Program-made: the position numbers and the translations under genes
Notes under the pieces: model-generated
What the model saw: the letters and a program-made list of their open reading frames with translations, nothing else
Databases searched by the model: none
Told to the model about the DNA's origin: nothing
Shown: one piece after another, positions 26,421 to 34,809 of the stretch
Position numbering within the stretch: position 1 is the first letter of the stretch
How the letters are laid out: each line of letters opens with the position of its first letter
Source of the DNA: Siminovitchia terrae
GTDB lineage: Bacteria > Bacillota > Bacilli > Bacillales > Bacillaceae_C
Assembly (NCBI RefSeq): GCF_003605405.2
Contig: NZ_QYTW02000020.1
Coordinates: 2,060-66,059 of the forward strand
Reading direction: 5' to 3'
DNA length: 64,000 nt

Positions 26421-27404
26421 TTATATCACAAATTCAGGCTTCCGCTGGGCAAGTTTCGGTTTCTTCGTCGGCACTTCCTTGCTGCTGTTGACATCCAAAA
26501 CAACAGAGGCTTCGTTGAACCAGCTATCTGGCGCTGCGTGTCCCCAGAATGTCTGGCGCATCGGGTCATCGATATCCCAGCGAATTGGTTTGAAATCCGG
26601 GTCACTTGTCAAATAGTCGCCGCTATAAAATTCGATTCGGTGTCCATCCGGATCTCTCAAATACAAGAAAAATGCATTGGACAATCCATGACGTCCTGGC
26701 CCTCTTTCAATGCTTTTTCCGTACCCAGAAGCTGCCAGCACATCGCACGCATGAATTAATGCGAGTGGATCAGGAAGCCAAAAACCAATATGGTGCAGTC
26801 GCGGGCCCACACCGTTCATAAATGCCTGATCATGAACAGTCTGCTTGCGATGCAGCCAGGTTGCCCAAACTTTGCCTTCTTTCGTATCCGTATACTCCGA
26901 GCAGGCAAAGCCCAAGTCTTTCATGTAGAAGTCCTGAGCCTTTTCCACATCTTCTACCATACAGTTAAAATGGTCGATCCTTTGAACGCGTGCCCCTTTA
27001 TACAGGTCATAGCGCTGAAGGAGACGTTCCACATGATCCATTTTGGCAAAGAATTCGAGAGGCAGGCCCGAGACGTCCTGCACACGAAGTGTACGTCCCA
27101 GGGAATGTTGTTCCCCTTCTTTCATCCATTTCGTCTGAAATCCTTTTGCTGTAAAAAATGTATCCAGCGCATCCAGGTCGTCGTCAGAAGCCACTTTATA
27201 GCCAAGGGCTTCCACTGCTGGCTTTTCAGCTTTTTTCAAGTGGATGCTGTGATGATTATGTTCTTCCAATCCTCTCAAATACAGATTGTTTGAATCTGAT
27301 TCTGTTTCAATAAAGCCGAGTGTATCAACATAAAATTTTCTAGATGCTTCGAGGTTAGTTACATGTAGGACTGTACGTGCGCAACGAATGATATTAAAGT
27401 CCAT
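26421..27404 (-). CDS. hpaD: 3,4-dihydroxyphenylacetate 2,3-dioxygenase (VOC, Fe/Mn)
   Basis: A 327-residue two-domain extradiol dioxygenase of the VOC type, as in Brevibacterium/Bacillus HPCD. Metal ligands are visible as H145 (DHFN), H205 (HHIGF) and E258 (RIEFYSGDY). It cleaves homoprotocatechuate meta to the hydroxyls. AGGGGGC lies ahead of the start. It is 13 bases downstream of hpaB. Confidence 0.92.
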   Translation of the reverse strand: MDFNIIRCARTVLHVTNLEASRKFYVDTLGFIETESDSNNLYLRGLEEHNHHSIHLKKAEKPAVEALGYKVASDDDLDALDTFFTAKGFQTKWMKEGEQHSLGRTLRVQDVSGLPLEFFAKMDHVERLLQRYDLYKGARVQRIDHFNCMVEDVEKAQDFYMKDLGFACSEYTDTKEGKVWATWLHRKQTVHDQAFMNGVGPRLHHIGFWLPDPLALIHACDVLAASGYGKSIERGPGRHGLSNAFFLYLRDPDGHRIEFYSGDYLTSDPDFKPIRWDIDDPMRQTFWGHAAPDSWFNEASVVLDVNSSKEVPTKKPKLAQRKPEFVI

Positions 27405-27417
27405 CAGATTTGCCCCC

Positions 27418-28893
27418 TTATGCTTTTATAAAATGCGGCTTGGAGGAAGGTTCCTTTTTCAGAAACTCTGAGATGAAGTCTTTATATTGATCTTTTTCGT
27501 AACCGTCGAAGTATGTCATACCCATGCGGATCGGATCTCCAAAGAAGTAGTACTCATAATGTGCCTGCCTTGCACCAAATGCACTCAAAGTCATATCCCA
27601 TGCCAATCTGAACAGTTGGACACGCTCGTAACCATTGAGATTTTTGCCTTGGAGTCCGCGGTCAAGGATCGCTCCGATATCTTCGTTTTCGAAGTCAGAC
27701 TGTGTTGGTATCCCCATCAAGCCAGATGCGCCAAGTATACGGACGATTTCGACAAGGCGTGGGTAGATGCGCGGATACCAGTTCCGTGCTGCATCAAGTG
27801 CCGCAAAGTCCGGCGTCATCATGCCCCATTTATCGATTTGTGCATTATGCTCTGCTTTGTACATGTGTGAACGCATTGTTTCGAGTACAAGCATGATCTC
27901 AGCGCCCTTATCCTGTACATGCTGGAATTGATCGATTCCGATTGCATCCATGATGCTAAGTGCAACACCGAGAATGAACTCCGTTTTCACGATGTTCTTA
28001 GAAACAACTTGGTGCGACATATGGACAACAGCGTTTGTTTCTTTGAAAGTCCTATTGCAGAGGCTGGCGTTTCCGCAAACGAATACGCGCTCCCAAGGAA
28101 CAAATACGTTATCGAATGATACAATCGCATCCCCTTCTTCAAAGCGGGAAGCAAGTGGATGATCCCAGCTAGACTTACCATAGTCAAACGCCTCACGGCT
28201 AAGAAATTTCAAGCCTTCCGTATTGTTCGGAATTGCAAATGCAAGAGAGTATGGATCATCCTTCGTATCAGATCTGTTTACTGTGGATGGAAAGACAATC
28301 AATTCGTCTGTGATGCCGCCTTGTGTTGCCAGCAAACGGACACCATCAACAATGATTCCGTCGCTTCTTTTTTCCACAAGGTGGAGGGCAACGTTTGCAT
28401 CCTTCTGCTCTGCCTGTGCTTTTGCACGGTTTACTTGCGGATGGATCAAGGTATGAGTTAAGCTCAAGTCGTTTTCCCGCGCATATTCATAGTATTTCCT
28501 TGAGTTTTCGGCAAAACGAGGGTCTGCTTCTGCGAAGAAGTCAGCTGCAGCACCTGTTGCCATGATTTCAGCATTCATATAGTCTGGAGCGCGTCCCATC
28601 ATCCCGCCTGAAGTGCGTGCCCACTCCTGGATTGCTTCGCGGCGTGCAATCAAATCATCAATTGTTTCAGGAATTTTATAAGTCATGCCGACTTTGTCTC
28701 CAGTTGTTGGAGAAGTATAAAGCATTTTCTCAGGTTTTTCATATTGCAGGTCATATAAGTTTGCCATAGACCTTGTTACGCCCTTGAACGCAGGGTGCTC
28801 CGTGACATCGTCAACCCTTTCGCCATGAATGTAAATGTTGTTGTTCGCTTTCTTTAGTCGTTCTAAGTACTCTTTCCCTGTTTTTGCTGGCAT
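27418..28893 (-). CDS. hpaB: 4-hydroxyphenylacetate 3-monooxygenase, oxygenase component
   Basis: A 491-residue flavin-dependent monooxygenase of the HpaB/PheA family, hydroxylating 4-hydroxyphenylacetate to homoprotocatechuate with FADH2 from HpaC. Family features include TYKIPETIDDLIARREAIQEWARTS-like opening, SFDNVFVPWERVF and MGIPTQ near the C-terminus. AAGGAGAG precedes the ATG. It is in the centre of the operon hpaE-B-D-C. Confidence 0.94.
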   Translation of the reverse strand: MPAKTGKEYLERLKKANNNIYIHGERVDDVTEHPAFKGVTRSMANLYDLQYEKPEKMLYTSPTTGDKVGMTYKIPETIDDLIARREAIQEWARTSGGMMGRAPDYMNAEIMATGAAADFFAEADPRFAENSRKYYEYARENDLSLTHTLIHPQVNRAKAQAEQKDANVALHLVEKRSDGIIVDGVRLLATQGGITDELIVFPSTVNRSDTKDDPYSLAFAIPNNTEGLKFLSREAFDYGKSSWDHPLASRFEEGDAIVSFDNVFVPWERVFVCGNASLCNRTFKETNAVVHMSHQVVSKNIVKTEFILGVALSIMDAIGIDQFQHVQDKGAEIMLVLETMRSHMYKAEHNAQIDKWGMMTPDFAALDAARNWYPRIYPRLVEIVRILGASGLMGIPTQSDFENEDIGAILDRGLQGKNLNGYERVQLFRLAWDMTLSAFGARQAHYEYYFFGDPIRMGMTYFDGYEKDQYKDFISEFLKKEPSSKPHFIKA

Positions 28894-28914
28894 TTAGATT
28901 CACTCTCCTTATCA

Positions 28915-30432
28915 TTATTTCCCGAATTGCGGAATGTGGTGATCGCCGATGGCGACATGAATGACTTTCGGTTCTGTATAAAATTCCAGGATGGCATAAT
29001 GTCCGCCTTCGCGTCCGATACCGCTGGCTTTCGTCCCGCCGAATGGAATTCTGAGATCGCGAACATTTTGGGCATTGATCCACAGCATTCCTGCTTCGAC
29101 TGCTTGCGCTACGCGATGTCCTCGCTTGATGTCGTTCGTCCAGACGTAGCCAGCAAGGCCATATTTGACATCGTTTGCTGCTGCGATCACTTCTTCTTCT
29201 GTTTCAAACTCAATGACAGCCATAACCGGTCCGAAAATTTCTTCCTGAGCGACTCTCATATCGTTTGTAGCATTTAAGAGCAAGGACGGAGGTACATAGT
29301 TGCCAGCTTTAAACTCCTCTGGGACTGTACCTTGGATGACTTCGCAACCTTCTTCTTTGGCAATTTCGATATAGCTTTTCACTTTTTCAAAGTGGCCTTT
29401 GTCAATAAGTGGTCCCAATTGGGTAGAAGAATCCATCGGATCGCCGACCTTGATATTTTGTACTCTTTGTTTTAGCGCCTCGACGAATTTGTCTTTGATA
29501 TTTTTGTGTAAGAATACTCTGGAGTTCGCTGTGCATCGTTCTCCATTAAAGGAGAACAATCCCCATACAGCCGCATCGAGAGCGCGGTCAAAATCAGCAT
29601 CATCAAACACGATCAACGGTGATTTTCCACCAAGCTCCATGGAAGTCTTTTTCAACGTATCGGCCGAATTTTTAATAATGACGGATCCTGTCACAGTTTC
29701 CCCCGTAAAGGAAATCGCTTCCACGTCAGGATGAGCTACGAGAGAAGCTCCCGCTGTTTCCCCGAATCCGTGGACGATGTTGAATACACCTTCAGGAAGC
29801 CCTGCTTTTTGAATGATTTCAGCCAGTTTGTTTGCCGTAAGCGGTGAAAGTTCCGCCGGCTTTAAAACAACTGTGTTCCCGGTCGCAAGCGCTGGTGCAA
29901 CTTTCCATGTTGTTAACATGAACGGTGCATTCCATGGCGTAATCAATCCGACAACACCAAGCGGATTATACACTGTGTAGTTGACGAATTCGCTTCCTTG
30001 CATGTAAGCTTCCCCGTGCAGCTTTATTTGCACCATGCGAGAGTAGAAACGGAAATTCTCCGCAGCACGCGCCGCCATGTTCCGTGTCTGTGCGATTGGA
30101 AGTCCTGTATCCAGTGATTCAAGATAAGAAAGCTCCTCGGCTTCTTCATCAATCAAATCTGCAATTCTTTCAATATATTTCATGCGCTCGGAAACTTTCA
30201 TTTTGCCCCAAGGGCCTTCCTTGAACGCTTTTTTAGCGGCTTGAACAGCCTTTTCTATATCTTCTTTTCTTCCCTCTGCTACACGGTTGATCTTCTCGTT
30301 TGTAAATGGACTTGGATTATCGTAATAGGCCCCGCTTTCAGCTTCTGTGAATTCGCCATTGATAAATAAGGTTATATCGGACTGCTGAGTATGTTCACGA
30401 ACTTTAGCTTGTTCTGCTGTGTTTTGTGCCAA
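28915..30432 (-). CDS. hpaE: 5-carboxymethyl-2-hydroxymuconate semialdehyde dehydrogenase
   Basis: A 505-residue aldehyde dehydrogenase. TTG 30432 was chosen because GGAAGGTGA is five bases ahead; a GTG nine bases upstream is the alternative. Motifs are ITPWNAPFMLTTWKVAP, FTGETVTG, ELGGKSP and GERCTANSR with the catalytic Cys; the C-terminal PFGGTKASGIGREGG and EFYTEPKVIHV match HpaE. It oxidises the ring-cleavage product of HpaD. The length is normal. Confidence 0.92.
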   Translation of the reverse strand: MAQNTAEQAKVREHTQQSDITLFINGEFTEAESGAYYDNPSPFTNEKINRVAEGRKEDIEKAVQAAKKAFKEGPWGKMKVSERMKYIERIADLIDEEAEELSYLESLDTGLPIAQTRNMAARAAENFRFYSRMVQIKLHGEAYMQGSEFVNYTVYNPLGVVGLITPWNAPFMLTTWKVAPALATGNTVVLKPAELSPLTANKLAEIIQKAGLPEGVFNIVHGFGETAGASLVAHPDVEAISFTGETVTGSVIIKNSADTLKKTSMELGGKSPLIVFDDADFDRALDAAVWGLFSFNGERCTANSRVFLHKNIKDKFVEALKQRVQNIKVGDPMDSSTQLGPLIDKGHFEKVKSYIEIAKEEGCEVIQGTVPEEFKAGNYVPPSLLLNATNDMRVAQEEIFGPVMAVIEFETEEEVIAAANDVKYGLAGYVWTNDIKRGHRVAQAVEAGMLWINAQNVRDLRIPFGGTKASGIGREGGHYAILEFYTEPKVIHVAIGDHHIPQFGK

Positions 30433-30622
30433 AATATTCACCTTCCTTTAAGTTTCCCGTTTCGGGGGCGAGTTCGCAGGAACTCGCTTTCACTTCAGCT
30501 TCGGCAGACTGGAGGTAGGCCACCGTCGGCACAGGATAGGGCACCTGGAGGCGGCCCACAAGCCGAATCCCTGTACTCTTCTTATTTTCCCTTGCTGTTC
30601 AAGACACTTTAAAGATATGAAA

Positions 30623-31546
30623 TTAGTTCCTCACTTCGTCTTTAAGTTCAATTCCGTAGTTTACGAGGACCTCACGAAGTTCTTTTTGCAAAGCTTCTGA
30701 AGGGATATCCATTGGTTTGCGCAATACCGGCTTGATTTTGCCCATCATGCCAAGAGCTGCTTTGGCCACTGCGGGGTTTGTGTCCTTGAACAGGATGTCG
30801 TTCAGTTCCATCATTTCAAAGTGCATATCTTGCGCTTTTTTCACGTCGCCTTCTGCCCATGCGTTATAGATTTCGGCTACAGGTCCCGGTGCAACGTTGG
30901 AGGTGGCGCTGATGTGTCCGGCTCCGCCGATCGAAAGCATCGGGTAGCAGAGAAGCTCGATTCCGGAATACAAGTTGAAGTCGCGGCCCACTTTTAGGAG
31001 CACACGGTTCACATGTTCAAAATCTTTGTTCGCTTCTTTGATTCCAATGATGTTCGGGCAGTCTTCCGCAAGACGCTTGATTGTTTCAACTTCAAGGTTT
31101 ACTGCTGTTCTACCAGGGATATTATATAGGATGATTGGAATATCAACAGAGTCAGCAACCGTTTTAAAGTGCTTATAAAGTGCATGCTGGTTCGGTTTGT
31201 TGTAGTAAGGAACGATGACCATGGCGCCGTCCGCACCCATTTCCTGTGCAGCTTTTGTAAGTCTCATTGTTTCGTTGTGGTTCGTGGATCCTGTTCCCGG
31301 AACGAAAGGCACACGTCCTGCGACCGCTTTCATTGCAGTCTCCATAACAATCTCTCTTTCATCCGTGGTCAAGGAGCTGGGCTCACCGCTTGTTCCTGTT
31401 ACGGAAATTCCGTGGCTTCCACTTTCAATCTGCCAGTCAATCAGACTTTTAAACGTTTCCAAATCAAGGCTTTCATCTTCATTAAAAGGAGTAACTACTG
31501 GAGCAATCGACCCTTTGAGTCTTTCTTTTGCTTCTTTAAACGACAT
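30623..31546 (-). CDS. DapA/NAL-family aldolase, candidate HpaI replacement
   Basis: A 307-residue class I aldolase of the DapA (dihydrodipicolinate synthase) superfamily. The Schiff-base Lys is in GIKEANKD (about residue 170), the Tyr in YNIPGRT and in YYNKP, and GTSGEPSSLT replaces the usual GTTGE. ATG 31546 is set by TAGGAGG nine bases ahead. It is the first gene of the HPA operon, under an ATCATATATGAT operator promoter. No HpaI-type (HpcH) aldolase exists here, so it could cleave 2,4-dihydroxyhept-2-ene-dioate (inference), rather than serve lysine synthesis. Confidence 0.82.
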   Translation of the reverse strand: MSFKEAKERLKGSIAPVVTPFNEDESLDLETFKSLIDWQIESGSHGISVTGTSGEPSSLTTDEREIVMETAMKAVAGRVPFVPGTGSTNHNETMRLTKAAQEMGADGAMVIVPYYNKPNQHALYKHFKTVADSVDIPIILYNIPGRTAVNLEVETIKRLAEDCPNIIGIKEANKDFEHVNRVLLKVGRDFNLYSGIELLCYPMLSIGGAGHISATSNVAPGPVAEIYNAWAEGDVKKAQDMHFEMMELNDILFKDTNPAVAKAALGMMGKIKPVLRKPMDIPSEALQKELREVLVNYGIELKDEVRN

Positions 31547-31606
31547 ATTCATCATCCTCCTATATAAAAATTATTTTAAATGCTGATTAATTTTCTGAAC
31601 AATTAA

Positions 31607-31635
31607 ATCATATATGATTACATATATTATGTCAA
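31607..31635 (-). promoter_or_regulatory. Sigma-A promoter of the HPA operon with GntR operator
   Basis: Minus-strand TTGACA (31635-31630), 17 bases, TATGAT (31612-31607). The palindrome ATCATATATGAT (31607-31618) overlaps the -10 box, placing a repressor site on the promoter. Confidence 0.8.
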
Positions 31636-31714
31636 ACACTTTTTGAACAAAGGTTTTAGAAACCGCTTTCATTATCTTTTTAAAAGCAAGAAACAGGTTT
31701 TTAGTTTCTGTTTC

Positions 31715-32389
31715 TTAACTCTCCGATGTATTTTCCATTCTTATAGAACGTCGTCTTTCAAAATCCTCCGCTGTACGGAGTTTGTGCATTCGAACCAATT
31801 CCTCAATCTTTTGCGGATCTGCCTTCTTTTCAAGTAATGAAATGATTTCTTCATGTTCCTTGATCGACTCTTTTACCCTTACAGAATACAGCGTTGATCC
31901 GATTCCCCTGATGGAGTCCAAGCGTTTCCATAGATTTTGAATACTTTCAACCAAAACCTTATTCGTGCTTTCCTCATAAATCAGATGATGAAACTCAGTA
32001 TTCAAATTGGCAAACGCAATAATATCAAAATCCTCTAAAGCCTCCTTCATCTGTTTATTTTTTTCTTTCAGCTTCATGATCTTGGCTGCCGGGAAGTTTT
32101 GTGAGCAGGATGCCACTACATACCCCTCAAGCACAGCAAGAACCTGCAGGCTCTCGTAATATTCGGACTCATTGATAGATGAGACAACAGGTCCAATATT
32201 GTGCTTATACTCAATCAGTCCCTCTGCCTCAAGCTGGCGGATCGCTTCCCTGATCGGAATGGAACTCGTCTGTAATTCCCTTGCCAGTTGATCAATCACA
32301 ATCCTTTGTCCTGGTGCAAAAACCTTTTCTACAATCCTTGACTTAATAATCCGATAGGCTCTTTGTTGTTTATTCTCTTTCTTCATCAT
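31715..32389 (-). CDS. GntR/FCD regulator of the HPA cluster
   Basis: A 224-residue GntR-family protein with an N-terminal winged helix (VIDQLARELQTSSIPIREAIRQLE) and a helical FCD domain (NTEFHHLIYE with a His pair). ATG 32389 was chosen; no Shine-Dalgarno is present and the -10 box of a good promoter lies only six bases upstream, so the transcript is probably leaderless. Its promoter holds the operator found upstream of the HPA operon and the symporter. The effector is likely an HPA intermediate (inference). Confidence 0.85.
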   Translation of the reverse strand: MMKKENKQQRAYRIIKSRIVEKVFAPGQRIVIDQLARELQTSSIPIREAIRQLEAEGLIEYKHNIGPVVSSINESEYYESLQVLAVLEGYVVASCSQNFPAAKIMKLKEKNKQMKEALEDFDIIAFANLNTEFHHLIYEESTNKVLVESIQNLWKRLDSIRGIGSTLYSVRVKESIKEHEEIISLLEKKADPQKIEELVRMHKLRTAEDFERRRSIRMENTSES

Positions 32390-32395
32390 ACATTT

Positions 32396-32424
32396 ATCAT
32401 ATGTAAAATCATATATGAAGTCAA
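32396..32424 (-). promoter_or_regulatory. Autoregulated leaderless promoter of the GntR gene
   Basis: TTGACT, 17 bases, TATGAT on the minus strand. An ATCATATATGAa operator (32408-32419) lies in the spacer. The -10 box ends at 32396 and the ATG is at 32389, so transcription should begin at or next to the start codon. Confidence 0.75.
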
Positions 32425-32426
32425 GT

Positions 32427-32455
32427 GGGGGTCTGACCCCCACCGCTTTAACGCG
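32427..32455. repeat. Left REP hairpin flanking the RAYT gene
   Basis: GGGGGTCTGACCCCC followed by accgctttaacgcg, the left half of the REP unit seen as solo copies at 21684 and 47655; it lies next to the RAYT stop codon. Confidence 0.8.
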
Positions 32456-33005
32456 ATAAATATTCCTCCTCCTGCTCTCGCTCAATAAAGTGTCGGTAGT
32501 GTTTTTCAGGAGGGTCAGGGAAGTACGATAGCGTGCGATTTTTTTCAATGTATGGGTTATCCTGAGATGAAAAATAGGCAAAACAACTACTCCATTTATA
32601 TTTTTCGGGGGAAGAGACTATGTTGGCTTCAACAGGATTTAAATGAATATATTTGCTCACTTTGAGGAAATAATTTTCTGAGAGAATCAACTTTGATCCA
32701 TAGCGGCCTTGGAATAAATGGCCATCCAGTAAATGTCTTCGGTTAAAGTAAATAGCGTACCGGGAATTGAGTCTTTGCATGATATATTTTGGGTGGTGAT
32801 CTATTGTTTCCAACTGGAGATGAATGTGGTTAAACATGAGGCAATAGGAATGGAGTATACAAGGAAACTCGGAGCGGACTTCTTTAAATATTCCAAGGTA
32901 AGTAAGACGATCCCTATCATCATAGAAAATTGAAGAACGTCGATTTCCACGTTTTGTTATATGGTAAACAGCGCCGGGAAACCAAACTCTTGTTTTTCTC
33001 GCCAT
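32448..33005 (-). CDS. REP-associated tyrosine transposase (RAYT, Y1_Tnp)
   Basis: A 185-residue Y1-type transposase. Features are RVWFPGAVYHITKRGNRR at the N-terminus, the HUH motif NHIHLQ, GRYGSKLILSENYFLKVSKYIHLNPVEA with the candidate catalytic Tyr, and KWSS further on. ATG 33005 is preceded by AAGGGG. It is bracketed by REP hairpins of the GGGGTCTGACCCC family, which it presumably mobilises. Not part of the HPA pathway. Confidence 0.88.
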   Translation of the reverse strand: MARKTRVWFPGAVYHITKRGNRRSSIFYDDRDRLTYLGIFKEVRSEFPCILHSYCLMFNHIHLQLETIDHHPKYIMQRLNSRYAIYFNRRHLLDGHLFQGRYGSKLILSENYFLKVSKYIHLNPVEANIVSSPEKYKWSSCFAYFSSQDNPYIEKNRTLSYFPDPPEKHYRHFIEREQEEEYLSR

Positions 33006-33099
33006 AGGCAGCACCCCTTATTAGTTTAATTTTTATAGCTATTTAAGGCTATTCGACATCTTTCAGCTTATTCCTCCTTCATATTCGATTCTCTATTAT

Positions 33100-33138
33100 G
33101 CGGTGACGCATTAACGCAACGGGGGTCAGACCCCTCAA
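33100..33138. repeat. Right REP hairpin flanking the RAYT gene
   Basis: gcggtgacgcattaacgcaac followed by GGGGGTCAGACCCC, the right half of the REP unit, ahead of the RAYT start. A short direct repeat AAAAAGACCCCTC follows. Confidence 0.75.
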
Positions 33139-33161
33139 AAAGACCCCTCAAAAAGACCATC

Positions 33162-33186
33162 AAAAAAAGCGCCTCAGCGCTTTTTT
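33162..33186 (-). terminator. Bidirectional terminator after the CNNM gene
   Basis: GCGC-CTCA-GCGC stem framed by seven A on the left and six T on the right. It adjoins the stop codon at 33188. Confidence 0.8.
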
Positions 33187-33187
33187 A

Positions 33188-34525
33188 TCAATGTTTATTC
33201 ACTTCTACTTCCTCTTCCTCTTCCACTTTCTCCTCTTTGAAGACTTCGATAAAGTGGATTTGGTGTCCGTCCAATTCTGTAACTTTAAAAGCAAAGTCAT
33301 CGGAATGAAGAGTCTCCCCTTCCATCACATCAAACTTCTTAGATAAAATCCATCCGCCGAGCGTATCAACGTCTTCATCAGAAAGATCGGTTCCGAGAAG
33401 GTCGTTGACATCCGGAATCAGGACTTTTCCGCTGAAAATAAAGTGGTTTTCTCCTACCTTTGTTATATCTTCCACTTCATCTGTATCAAATTCGTCCCGG
33501 ATCTCCCCGACAATTTCTTCTACTATATCTTCAACCGTGACAAGACCCGAAGTTCCACCGTACTCATCAAGCAGGATCGCCATATGTGTATGTTCCTTCT
33601 GCATTTTAAGCAGCAAATCCCGGATCGGGATTGTCTCAATCACATGGATAACAGGCTTGATAAATGCTGATATTTCCAGTTCGCTGTCCGATTCCCTATT
33701 TTTAATTTGCTCCAGCAAAATATCTTTAATATTAATAAGCCCGATAATATTGTCCTTATCACCTTCATATATCGGGTAACGTGTGAATTTTACGTCCTGG
33801 ATGACATTTACCCAGTCTTCAATTTCTTCTTCTGTTGAAAAAGAGATCATTTCCGTCCGCGGTACCATGATTTCTTTGGCTACCCTGTTATCGAACTTAA
33901 AAATGTTTGTTACGTATGTCAGCTCAGATTGATTGATCTCACCGCTTTTAAAACTTTCAGACAGTATAATTCTAAGTTCTTCTTCGGAATGGGAGACTTC
34001 ATGTTCCGATACCGAATGAAGACCGAAAATTTTCACCAGTAAGCGGGCAGAACCGTTGAGCACCCAGATGAAAGGAAACGCGATTCGGTAAAACAAAATC
34101 AACGGCTTAGCAGTCATCAAGGAAATTTCCTCTGCTTTTTGAATCGCCACTGTTTTTGGAGCTAATTCACCAACGACTACGTGTAAAAAAGTGATGATCA
34201 GAAAAGCAATTGTGATGGAAAGCATTTGGGTGACAGACGGTCCAAGCCCCCATTTTTCAAACAAAGGGTCGAACAACGATTTAACTGCTGGTTCACCCAG
34301 CCAGCCAATTCCAAGAGCTGTAAGCGTAATCCCAAGCTGGCATGCTGATAAATATTCATCCATATGTGTAATAACATGCTTTACTGCCTTAGCCCCCGGC
34401 TTTCCTTCTTCTATCAGCTGGTCTACACGGCTGCTTCTAATTTTTACAATAGCAAATTCTGCTGCTACGAAAAAAGCGGTCATTGCAATTAATAGTGCGA
34501 TTAAGAGTAAACTGGCAACGTCCAA
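33188..34525 (-). CDS. CNNM/CBS/CorC-HlyC transporter-associated protein (MpfA/YhdP-like)
   Basis: A 445-residue protein. It has three or four membrane segments in an N-terminal CNNM (DUF21) domain, two CBS domains ([23 protein letters not shown]-like), and a C-terminal CorC_HlyC domain. Members are implicated in magnesium export. TTG start because it is the only candidate after an in-frame TGA. The nearest Shine-Dalgarno, GGGAGGTG, is about 28 bases upstream with the hairpin GCCTTTC-TTT-GAAAGGC in between. Confidence 0.88.
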   Translation of the reverse strand: MDVASLLLIALLIAMTAFFVAAEFAIVKIRSSRVDQLIEEGKPGAKAVKHVITHMDEYLSACQLGITLTALGIGWLGEPAVKSLFDPLFEKWGLGPSVTQMLSITIAFLIITFLHVVVGELAPKTVAIQKAEEISLMTAKPLILFYRIAFPFIWVLNGSARLLVKIFGLHSVSEHEVSHSEEELRIILSESFKSGEINQSELTYVTNIFKFDNRVAKEIMVPRTEMISFSTEEEIEDWVNVIQDVKFTRYPIYEGDKDNIIGLINIKDILLEQIKNRESDSELEISAFIKPVIHVIETIPIRDLLLKMQKEHTHMAILLDEYGGTSGLVTVEDIVEEIVGEIRDEFDTDEVEDITKVGENHFIFSGKVLIPDVNDLLGTDLSDEDVDTLGGWILSKKFDVMEGETLHSDDFAFKVTELDGHQIHFIEVFKEEKVEEEEEVEVNKH

Positions 34526-34809
34526 ATAGTTCGCCTTTCAAAGAAAGGCGTACACCTCCCAAGAATTAAGATTGCCTGTCGGCCTGATGGCCGAACACAC
34601 TTTTATAAAATATTATACTATACGTTTTCTCAAGTTCATATATTAAAACAATCACATTTTTCTACGAGTGCGTTGTAAAAGTGAAAAATAACGCGTCTAT
34701 TATAAGAGTGGACAAGTCTTAAAGGCCGCATTCGGAAATCTCCTATTTTCTTTCTCGACTTTTCCATGTAAAATAAACCCATTGATTTGAAAGTGAGGAA
34801 ATAATAGAA

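Noticed and set aside
30442-30622. GC-richer segment with CGAGTTC/GAACTCG stem between hpaE and the aldolase gene
   Set aside because: No coding frame and no other copy in the window; nothing that I can name.
30623-31546. Housekeeping dapA for lysine/dipicolinate synthesis
   Set aside because: It heads the HPA operon under its operator, away from the lysine genes; retained as a DapA-superfamily aldolase of other function.
34526-34809. Riboswitch in the CNNM-uppP gap
   Set aside because: Only short stems (for example TCGGCCATCAGGCCGA) are visible; no known magnesium or other aptamer consensus could be matched.
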